From NCBI GenBank assembly GCA_907165275.2, contig OU015677.1:5456001-5520000 (forward strand): DNA of 64,000 nucleotides. The letters are read 5' to 3'. The notes beneath the pieces are model-generated. The model was given only the letters and a program-made list of their open reading frames with translations, ran no database searches and was not told where the DNA came from. The position numbers and the translations under genes are program-made. This stretch comes from Zygaena filipendulae (Eukaryota; Arthropoda; Insecta; Lepidoptera; Zygaenidae). This document shows, in pieces, positions 25,901-37,900 of this stretch (positions within the stretch are counted from its first letter, which is position 1; each line of letters opens with the position of its first letter).

Positions 25901-28900
25901 ATTAGTTTTCAAACGGTTTCTTGGACTCTGTCGAATTTTGACGTAGAGTTCAATCATGTAAATATATAGAAGATACAATAATTATGGTTGAAACGTTTTC
26001 GTTAAAATAATTAGCGTAATACGAGCTAGAATCTATACAAATAAATAAAATTGCAGTGTCTGTTTGTAATTTCAAATTAACAGCTTTTCACTAAATGCAT
26101 ACAAAAGTATATACGAGACCTACATAAAAAAATCAATTTTAAAAAAATTTCTCTGTCTGTCTGTTTGTTCCGGCAAATCTCTGAAACGGCTGGACTGACT
26201 TCGACGGGACTTTCACTCACAGATAGCTAATATTATAAGGAGCAACTTAGGATACTTTATATCCCGGAATTCCCACGAAATTAACGCGGGTGAAACCGCT
26301 GGGAACAGCTATAGTAAAAGATAAGAAAAATTGCAAAACGTTTGAATCACAGAGATAGGTTTTGAAAAATTTCCATAAACCATTTTGATGCTGTTGACTT
26401 TAGGTAACAATGATCTTTCCTCCCCTCCCCACCGCGGAAGGGTTGAGGGGGTGAGGGGGTGTACGTTCAAGCTGCACAATGGCCAGTGTAGGCAGAGAGC
26501 CCGAGACAATAGACGCCACTGTTACAGAGTTACGGGACAAAACTCCGCGTGCGAATGTATAGTAACGCTGTTGTGTATTGGCGAAAACTAAGGTCCGTAT
26601 TCCAAAAGGTTGCTCAAGTCATGAATCTAGTTTTAAAACTAATTTCAAGCAAAGTTTTAATTTTAGAACCTTACTCGAAACGGGATTCATCAATCAACAA
26701 TCAGCTGAGTTATTTCCTTATTCTAGAACGACGCTCGAGTGCTAATCTATACTCAAGCAAAGATTTGATCTTTGTTTACGTCTGTCATGTCAAGACCACT
26801 CAACCAATCAGAGTCCAAAATCTCTACTCAACACTAGTTTCAAGTGATTAGAACCAATCAGAGTTCAGAATCTCTACTCAAGAATAGTTTCAAGTGATTA
26901 GAACTTAAAATGCGTTCTATAATAAGGTGTACGCTCGAGTTATAATCTGAGCTTAAATCTAACCTCAAGTGAATCGTGATCTGAGTCACCTTCTGGAATA
27001 CGGACCTAAGTACCTGCCCAAAAACCTTAATATCTTCATTACATAAGATGAAGTGGCTTCCGCTGTCTGTTCGCGATAAACTCAAAACTACGGAACGGAT
27101 TTGTGGTTTTCACAAATACATAGAGTGATTCTTTATTTCTGGAAGGTTTATTTCTGTAGTTAATCTTGACATTCCTCCGGGAACTCCGCAATTACCGCGG
27201 GTGAAACTACAGGAGACAGCTAGCTAGGTAGGTATATATGCGAATGTGAGTTTGTTTGTTATGCTTTTACGCCGTAACTACTCAACCCGTGAAATTTTGC
27301 ACACCTACACATGAGGGATACATAAAAAGGTAATCTACTCTTTATTTTGGAGTTCCCGCGAAAACTGCGGATGAAAAGGCGGGAAACAGCTACTGAAATA
27401 ATACAAAACGTCTCGTGAAGCTTGTATAGAGAAAATTGGAACTCTAATATATAAAAATCTCGTATCGCAGTGTTTGTTATCGAACACCTCCGAAACGGCT
27501 TGACCGATTTTGATGAAATTTTCCGTGTATATTCGGTAGGTCTGAGAATATTCTCAGACTATTTACATTATTACTACTTATATTATTATTTTCATTTTAG
27601 ACTATTTTCATTTATTTATTTATACTATTCGTAGGCTATTTTTCATGATAAATACGTTTTTTTTTTTATTTTTCGGACAAAATATTCCTTCCTTCCTGGC
27701 ATTCCTGCGGGCATTCCGAAACTCAAGCGGTTGAAACCGCGGGGCAAAGCTAGTAATATCATATAATTTTAAGTAAGGGATGGTAAGTGTGTGTGTGTGT
27801 GAGTGTGTGTGTGTGTATGTGTACGAGAAAATTCACTAAAAAGTTGGATGGCTAAGACGTGAAAAGTAAATACCTACCTACTAAATAGGCAGAAAATTTC
27901 GCACGTATAGATAGACCGGTAATAAATTAGTATGGGTTTTGTATGAGGTTAGGTTTTCAATTCAATCAACATTGAGTAAATTTCTCCAAGTATTCGCCAA
28001 TATGCAACGGCGTCAGTACACGCGCCGCAGTTTGCGGCCCGTCCCGCGTAATCCCACTCTGAACACAAAAAGGGGACGATACGACACCCTACCACAGTAC
28101 CATTGCATAGTCGGTACGATCGAAAACCGATCGAGTATCGAGCGACTTGCAGCTGAATTGTTTATTAAGGTTAATCCCAAACACGTTTTTTTATAATAAA
28201 ACCAGCCGTTCCTCGCGGTTATTTCAGAGTTCCTGCGAGAATAGGGTTCTTGCATGAAATTTATTATTATAAATTGTGTCAATATTTCAAAAAAAGAGCC
28301 TTAGAAAAGCGTTATCGTGAAAGATTTACTAAAAAAATTTCAATAGTTTCCAAAATATTCAACTTTTAATTTTGTGAAACGGAACGTTGCAACAAAACAC
28401 CAATCACAGCCAAGCTTGACATATGACGTCACTTTTATTTTTTTAGGAAACATTTACCTCTTTCAGAGAAGGCAAAAGAAACTAAGTGCATACAGTCAAC
28501 GCATATTTTCCATTTTCTGAAGTTTTGTACTTTAAAATGCATCGGTAAGATGCATTTCGATTCTTTACTGGTACTTTTGGAAGTAACTCGACACAGTTCA
28601 ACCTTAATTTCGCTTTTGGATATTGAAGTTATCTGTCTGTCAGTGTCACATGACCCTGTCAATACGACAGTGACATTTCTATCATAGATTAATAAGGCGT
28701 AATTTTGAACTAGTGACGTCATTCCGCGTTTCGGCGGTATGGTCTAAAGTAGGAACTTTGAAACGCTCTATTTAATTAATTTATGCATATATATTTTTTC
28801 TTTTTCTTGCTTTGTTTAAGTAGGCCATACATCTTTAAAATAGCCTAAAAAAAAATTTCATGCAAGTACCCTATTAAGGGAAAAATGTCCCCTATGTCCT

Positions 28901-31900
28901 TTTCGGTATCCCTGACCACGTGACAATTTTTATGGTGATCGGTTGAGCATTTAAGGCGTGAAAGGTAACAGGACTGACAGACAGAAACACTTTCGTATAG
29001 GTTATTTCTCATTCGACTATAATAGCCTTCCCTAAAAATACCTACAAGTACAACGTGTTAATGAATTAACTGAAAACCTGATACACCCCATTTAAAAAAT
29101 AAACAATAATATGATTAAAATATATTTAATGTCGAAAAAACATATACTTTAAAAGTTATCAAAAGTTTGGAGGTGACCTATCTACAAAATTCCAAGCGCT
29201 ACGCAGCTCGCGGTCGCCGGTCGTAGCAAAAATCGAAACGTAACGTAAACGTAGCTTGTAGGCGCGGGCATAGCACTTGAAATTTCGTAGATAGGTCACT
29301 TCCAAACTAATGTTGAATAACTTTTAGACTATAAATTTTTTCGACATAATTTATATTTTATCATATTAGGTAGGTATTGTTTATTTTTGTAAATGGGGTG
29401 TATCAGGTTTTTGGTCAAATCATTAACACGTTGTATAAATTTATATTTTCACACCAATGTCGGATAAATAGTAAGGGCTGTGAGGATATACAGATTGATA
29501 AAAATTACTCCCCGAACATACCTCAAAGGCTTTACGTCTACGCGACACGACAGACAGATCCGGTATTATTATTATTATATATCCGTAGCTATATAGATTT
29601 TTAGCAAACCCTATTGGGACCTATGTATCCTGCTGTACAGTTTTACTGGGACAGGTCGACATTTTTATGTGCCAAGTTTCTTCTCCCATGCGGCGTCTGG
29701 GCTAAAAGATATGATCTACCTAAGCTAATGCTACCGGTTTCCGATAGAAATGGCGACTGGAAATCTTTTATGATTGGTAGACAATATGAACTTGGAGCCT
29801 GTGATATGTATTATGGTAGACACCAAAATAGAATAGGCTATTTGACTACTTTTTTTTTCTAAATCTAGACACGCGGGCGCGTGTCAAGCCAAGTTCAAGC
29901 TGACAACTGGCGAGCAGCACCGTGTGTAATATTACACGAACCATTTGGAGCCACTTTTCACCCCCCCATAATTCAAAAACTATTTAACATAAACATGTCA
30001 AATTTGGCTCATAAGACTTGCGAGATAAACATGTGCTCCAAAATGTCAATTCTTTTGTCGGTGAAGTCGACAACTAAGCACTAACTTTGGCTTCCATTTT
30101 CACATTTATGTTTTTGATGGGATTATATTTAGTCCGTCAGATAATAAAAAAATAATGGACACTTATTTTTTGCTTTTTCAAATTAACGAAAATATACCTT
30201 AGATAAAGCGCATTAAAGTTCGGGAGTGGGCGCTCGTAGCGTCACACGCAGCTTAAAACTGCGCCTGCTTGTGACGTCAACGACTTCGACTCAACGTATC
30301 TCCGTTATTTTTGCTTACGTGTAAAAATTTTTTATGAATCTACACGACGGGCTAAAAATAAAAAAATAGTCAAATAGCCCATAGTCATAATAATGTAATA
30401 ATATAGTGAAATTAATTTCACCAGCCTTATTTTATTTCATCTTCGAAAAGTCGATATACAACGTGTTAATGAATCAACTGAAAACCTGATACACCCCATT
30501 TAAAAAAATAAACAATAATATGATTAAAATATATTTGATGTCGAAAAAATTTACACTTTAAAAGTTATTCAACATTAGTTTGGAGGTGACCTATCTACGA
30601 AATTCCAAGCACTACGCCCGCTCCTACCGGTTCGAATTTTTTTGCTGCGGGCGGCGTACGCGCCAAATATTGTGTTATAAATAATTTAGACATACGCTAG
30701 TAAAAATGAAAAACCTATATAACCTATATTAAAACATAGTGCGATCGATTGGCTATTTGATTCTGAGCAAACTACTTTCTAGTTTTCAGTTAATTCATTA
30801 ACACGTTGTATAAGTGAGTAATTTGTACCAGTGTTAATTACTATATTAATAGAGATATTTAAATAATGTGTTAATTTTTGAGTATTTAGGTATTATATAA
30901 ATTCTGTAAATCCAGATATTATAGAATCCATTTCTGATAAAATTAATACGCAGCTTTAGTGATTAGACTGCCTTTTGAAATATTAACCTTAATATATATA
31001 TCACGTGTCACGTTGTTTGTCCGCGATGGACTCCGAAACTACTGAACGGATTTTGATAAAATTTTGTAGCCATTAATTATAAAATAAAAATAATAATAAT
31101 ATCCAACTTAAAAGATAGGATAGTTTTTATCCCGGAATTCCCGCGGGAACTCCAAAAATACCGCGGATGAAATCGCGGGGGACAGCTAGTATATTATAAG
31201 TTCAAGTATTTTTAATTTTTATTGTAATATTTTTGCGGTGCAATAAAATACAATCTATCATGTTGTGGTTTACTTACCGCCTCTTTGAGACTATTGTCTT
31301 CAAAGTCGTTACCTGAGAAATACCAAGACCAGCATTTAATTACAATGAAATTAAATAAAAAAAAATAATAAAATTACATTAAATTTAATAAAATTAAACA
31401 AAATTTAATGAACTTTTTTTTTATAGAATAAGCTGTTATTTAAATGCGCTGTATAAATAAACCATGCATTGTCGTCCAAACTAAACGTGTATACAAAATT
31501 TCAGCCAATCGGTTGAAGATATCTGCTTCAAAATTGAGTTACAAGATTCCACCCGTACAAACATAGTTACATACATTGCAAGTTAAATAAAGGCTTTTAA
31601 TATCAGTATTTAGAAATTAAAATATTAAAAACTACAAGTTTCCACGAGGTTTCAAACGCGTTAAGTTCAGGAATTCCGGGATTCTGACAACTTGTATGGA
31701 AAAATTTCACGGTGACCGGTCGAGTAGGTATAGTTAAGGCGTCAAAGCGCAACAAACAAACAAACTCCCATTCCCATTTATAATATTAGGATTTATCGAA
31801 CACTAACCGATTCCGGAATAAGCGCTAAGTCCATTATAATGGGATATTCCATCCCAAGGTTTTCTGAAAATCAGTAAAGTTTATCATTTTGTTACAACTT

Positions 31901-34900
31901 TAAGACAAACAAACCATATTCACGGACGAGATAATAAGAAAGATTCTAATGGGGATGTGGACTACTTTTGAAAATCAAAATTCTAATTAGTCCGTCAGTT
32001 AGAAAATAAAAAAACAATAGACACGTATTTTTTGCTTTTTCAAATAAATTAATATATACAGAGATACAGCGCATTAAAGTTTAGGGTGAGGGGGTCGTGA
32101 CGTCCCTAACCACTAAAACCGCCATACAAACTGTCAGAATAGTGACGTCACGCGAAATTTCAACTCAATATATCGCCGTCATTTTTTGATTAGGTAAAAA
32201 AAGAAAAAAATACGTGTCCAATATTTTTTAATAATCTACAAGACGGACTAAAAATAAAAAATTAGTCAACATGCCTATTGTATCAGTGAAAAAAAAAACA
32301 CTGGTGACTGAAGAATAGACCTACCCAAATCTTAAGGCAAAGAGAGAATTAATTCCTAAATTTACTAGCTCCGCGCGAGCAATGAGAAAAATTATAATTA
32401 TATCAATAAAAATAAAACATCAATGACAAGCAGAGACAGTTACCATAATTCCCAAAATTTGCAGCGCCAAGCGCTTTAGTAGAGCGGCGGAGACCAGATT
32501 TTGAAAAATCTCGCCGGTATCTCTTGTGTATACCTACAACAGGTATGGATGTGTTCAGGGCGTTGTGTAGATTACGAAACTGCTTGTTGTAATGTTTTTT
32601 AGTGGTGGAGGGGATGCAGTGACGTCATAAACATGGCCGCCAACGGTTTTTGTTTTTTGTTAATTACATCGCACCTATTAGGTCTATGTGCTTGTGTATG
32701 GTGTCATTTGAAAGCTTATTAAACGTTCTTTAATTTATTCCCTGACACCTAAAGCGTATCTATTATATTTAAAAAAATATTTGACAAAATATGAATTTTT
32801 TTTAAGCGATTTCAAAAATATTCTCATTTTACTGAGAAACCGCTACACTTACGGTAAATTTGTTTAATATAAAAATTATGTAAAATTTTATTACCTGTTT
32901 ACAAATGCCAGTTTCATTAAAATAAGACTTAAAACAACTGAGGTATGTCTAATTTTGTGGCGCAAGGAGCAAGGTGTTGTATCGTAATCTTATAGAACTG
33001 CTGTTCGTTTGTCGCGCTACTCGTGAATGGCTCGACCGATGTGAATATTCCTTTTTTCATTGAGTTTTTAACTATCAGGAAAAGGTTTGTGTTAAAGAAA
33101 ATTGGGAGTTCCTGCGGGAATTCCGAAATTCACGCGGGTGAAACCACGGGGCACAGCTAATGTAATGTAAAAATATGTCACATAAATCTTACTATATCAT
33201 GCTGTTAACCAAACGTGCTATCTTCATAATGCTGCCTTAAAAATCCTTATTATTATAAATGCGAAAGTGAGTTTGTGTGTTTGTTTGTTTGTTACGCTTT
33301 CACGCCATAACGGCTCAACCGATAACCACGAAATTTTGCATACACGTTTAAGGGGTACATTTTATTCCGGAATTCCCCCGGTAACTCCGAAATTACCGCG
33401 AGTGTCAAGACTGAACAATCATAACAATAAGTGAGGTACTGTGCGGGCGCTACTACTCCTTTTCTAACGTGATGGGACTATAGTGTCGGCAACCTTAAGC
33501 GAGCTTATTATTATATCAACCAGAGTACCAAGGGCGTAAAATTATCGTATTTGGGCCGAAACGCGGAAAAATATATCGTACCTACCTATTTATTTAATTA
33601 TTATTTATTTATTCTTACTTGCACAAAAAGGTACACATGGCGAACTTAATGCCTTGCGGCATTCTCTGATAATTAACCATTACTTATCAGGATTATGACT
33701 ATTTGGACATATCTAGATAGTTTTTGTCATAAATGTGTACGATCATACGATGTACGATAATAATGTGCTATCTTATATCGTACGAAGGCACAAATTATCG
33801 TATGTTTACGATAATAATTATCGTACTATTTCGAACAACAATATAACAATATTTTTAGTATTGAGTAGAATTAAAAAAATCGAAAAACAACGAAAACGAT
33901 AACGATAACGATAACGATAACGATAACGATAACGATAACGATAACGATAACGATAACGATAACGATAACCATAACGATAAAGATAAAGATAAAGATAAAG
34001 ATAAAGATAAAGATAAAGATAAAATTAAATCAGTTGTTTTAAGTCCTATTTTAATGAAACTGTCATTTGTAAATAGGTAATAAAATTGTACATAATTTTT
34101 ATATTTAACAAATTTACCGTAAGTGTAGCGGTTTCTCAGTAAAATGAGAATATTTTTAAAATCGCTTAAAAAAAATCATATTTTGTCAAATATTTTTTTA
34201 AATATAATAGATACGCTTTAGGTGTCAGGGAATAAATTAAAGAACGTTTAATAAGCTTTCAAATGACACCATACACAAGCACATAGACCTAATAGGTGCG
34301 ATGTAATTAACAAAAACCATTGGCGGCCATGTTTATGACGTCACTGCATCCCCTCCACCACTAAAAAACTTTACAACAAGCAGTTTCGTAATCTACACAA
34401 CGCCCTGAACACATCCATACCTGTTGTAGGTATACACAAGAGATACCGCCGAGATTCGGTTTAGAGAAGGAATTTTCTCAGTTCGCCCCTCTACTACTTT
34501 CATTCTTTGGATTACTTCACTGCAATGAGATACATGTTATTTATATATCGTAACCGACCGTATTTGCCGCAGAAAAAAATGATATCAATTGATTTTTCTC
34601 ATTTCGAAGGCAGATAAAAGAAAAAATAATGTTAAAAAATGTAAAGACTATACAACTAACTACATTTTTACAAAATTAAAGCTTTCGAGCCCAAGTCAAT
34701 GCGCGTTGGAAGAGTGGAGAGACAATTCGGCCCAATTGCAGCTCAACACGTGAGTCGTGACACATAACACGTGACACTCAACACACGACATGTGACACTC
34801 AACACGTGACGCTCAACATGTGACACCGTCAGCTGCTGGATCCAGCAGACACAAAAATGTACAGGATCCAGCTAGATTGCAGTTTTGCTACATTTTTGTG

Positions 34901-37900
34901 TTTGCATCAGCAGCAGTCTTATGATGGTATAATGGTATAATATAGAACAAAATATTTTATATATATTAAGGATTAAATCTTACTTATTCTTCATTCTAGC
35001 CGCTTCTTCTCTCTGCCTTCCAGTTAAAAGGTCAATCTTCTTCGTGAACACATCACTATTGAAGTCTCCGGTCTGGAGAGAGGCAACGTCTTGGTTGCTC
35101 TTCTCGCAGCTCAGCAACGGTACAACGTAGAAGAAGACAAAACCAATAGCAACCAAAAATAGCAGAGCCAAACAGAGGTAGCCGAACTTCTGTGAACTTG
35201 CTATCCTCTTGAGACTGTAAGGGTATCATTACAATCATATTATCATACGACTATAATAAACATTCAGATATACCTACTTACAACGTGTTAATGAATTAAC
35301 TGAAAACTAGAAAGTAGTTTGCTCAGATTCGACTTCCGAATCGATCGCACCATGTTTTAATATAGGTTATATTTTTTCATTTTTACTAGCCCATGTCTAA
35401 ATGATTTATAATACAATATTTGGCGCGTACGCCGCCCGTAGCAACATAATCGAATCGTTCATTGACACGTAGGTGCGGGCGTAGCACTTGAAATTTCGTA
35501 GATAGGTCACCTCCAAACTAATGTTGAATAACTTTTAAACTATTAATTTTTTCGACATAAACTATATTTTAGTCACATTATTGTTTATTTTTTTAAATGG
35601 GGTGTATCAGGTTTTTGGTTAATTCATTAACACGTTGTATATTATTTATTTATTCTTTATAACTTTATAACTTTACAGTTCCTCAACCAAAACGTTGCGT
35701 ACGTATTAGACGTAACGTATTAGAGTATATATTAACTTAAAATGGCAGGATAAGTAGTGTAGAGCTTTGGTTTAACAGAAAACAGAATTTCACTGCGATA
35801 AAAAATTGTGTGATAATATTTGAAGATTTCTCTCAATATCCCCTGGGTGACCATCATCAGATCCTAACTTGAAGACAGTGGGACGACGGAAGAACACCTT
35901 TTCGAATAAAAAACGAATTTTCCAAATCAGTCCAGCCATCTTCGAGTAATCGGTGAATATACTTTAAAAAAAAACATAGGTACATAGTACATACTGTCGA
36001 ACATAGTATCTCCTCCTTTTTGGATGTCGGTTTAAAAATTTACAAGCAGAGGCTAAAGTGTAATATTTTATTGTAATAGTAACTCACGCGCACGATACGC
36101 ACGAGCAGGTTTCATCTTTGGATTTGTCAGTATCAGCCTGTGAAGACACAATTTTGACAGATAAGTGACAATACAAAATGTATCAAGATTCAAGGGTCGA
36201 CGATGTTAATGAAAGTGAAAGCCGTATCGAAAACACGCGTGTCACGTTTGTCTTCGTTATTTCAGTCACTTTTCAGCATCTTTTTTAGACCCTTAGCAGG
36301 AAACTGGCTTTCAAGAGAGCCATGTTTTAACTTGGGGAACAATCTAACATTGTCATTGGCGTTTCGCCATAATTGAAGAAGTAGATGAAGAAATTTTTAT
36401 TATTAAGAAACATTGTCATTGGCAAATTATAATTATAGACGCCATTATTAAAGAAGAAGAAGAAGATTTAATGCAAGTTTTCTTACCCATAGCCACCAAC
36501 TCTCTTTTTTGCCTTGGTGAAATGGCTGAAAACATAAGAAAGGTTTGGAAGCTTAATCAAGTCTTACCGTCCTGAAAATAACATATTAATTTGGCCATCT
36601 CCATCTCTAGAGCTAATATTTTATATTATAAAGAGGTAAAGTCTGTGAGTTTGTGAGGTAGATTTTGAAGATTATTTTAGGTATAGAATGCCACGTTATT
36701 TGTGAGTGTAATACGCTTTGTTGTAAGTGCCAACCCACACGATGCGGTGCGGCGCCGCAGCCTAAGCCATTTCGCCGCATGGGCGACCACACGGGCAGCG
36801 CGGCGCCGCGCCGCAGACGCCGGCGACAAAAAGAGTAGGCATGCCCATCGCTACGTGACAGAACAGGACAAACAACAGAGAGCCGCTTACTCCCCTCCCC
36901 GCCTCGTCTCGACTCCGAATCGAACGCGGCGCAGCGACGTGTGGCCACAACGCATTTTTAATATACCGCAGCGGCGCCGCGCGGCTCAGGCGCCTGACCT
37001 GAGCCGCACCGCACCGTGTGGGTTGGCACTAACCTGGACTTCTTGCGGAAATTCCGATATTACCAACAGTTAGTAGTCAATAAAGAGGAAAATGAATGCT
37101 TCTGGATCTGTCTGTCTGTTAAAATTAATGAAACCACGTAAGATATTCAAAACAGGTTCAGTAGAATCAAGTGTGAGCGGTCACAGGGGATCAGAAGCTA
37201 GGAACGGTATCCTTTGATTTGCCGCTCAATTTGATCGAGAAACTTACAATACTGCGTGTTCTGCTGTGATCATTCTTCTCTGTATAGACGTTATATTTAT
37301 CACTACGTCTTGGTCTCTCAGATCCTGTGGTATCTCCCGTCTTCTGGAAAGTTAGATGATAGTTAGAAGTTACGCTATGTCTCGCAACTACCAGGCAGCC
37401 AGCATTTAGAAGCGGTATTAAGTGTATCTGATGTACTTTGCTAGCATTAGTCTTCTCCGATTTTGATTTCGAGCTGGAGTACTTGCGTTTCTTGTTTTCA
37501 GCGCGTTTCACCTTCAGCAAGTTCGCTTTCTCTGGATCACTGTAAAAAGAAAGAACCTTAAAGTCATTGTAAGTATGCATGCATGTTTGTATGGCGGTTT
37601 TAGCGGTTAATGACGTCACGACTCACGACCCCCTCACCCTAAACTTTAATGCGCTTTATCTCTCTATATTTTAATTTCTTTGAAAAAGCAAAAAATACGT
37701 GTCTATTGTTTTTTTTATTTTCTAACTGACGGACTAATTAGAATTTTGATTTTCAAAAGGAGTCAACATCCCCATTGGTCATAACTCATAGCAAGTAAAA
37801 GTCCATAATCTCGGTTTACCTTCCATGGAACAGGCATAAGCTTATCCATCCATGTATAGTTCAGTTTATGATAAAACTAATGACTGAATTGGTGATGTGT

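Larger units (their letters stand above)
32509..34453. mobile_element. Large foldback element (about 430-bp inverted arms, about 1.1-kb centre)
   Basis: The left arm 32509-32941 and right arm 34030-34453 are inverted copies with few differences (GCGTTGTGTAGATTACGAAA, TCCCTGACACCTAAAGCGTA). Each arm holds TGACGTCA. The centre contains two worn Lep1-like copies and hexamer repeats. It sits in the intron between exons 8 and 7. Confidence 0.9.

Noticed and set aside
29614..29862. 82-aa plus-strand frame (MGPMYPAVQFYWD...)
   Set aside because: No splice context, domain or neighbour supports it, and it lies in a repeat-rich intron.
36568..36571. A 4-nt 'exon' GACG with strong AG and GTAAG borders
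   Set aside because: Including it breaks the frame between exons 4 and 5, which are both phase 0 at that junction.
36702..37073. 123-aa and 111-aa frames on opposite strands
   Set aside because: They lie inside the GC-rich Harbinger-like MITE, and GC-rich palindromic DNA gives open frames by chance.
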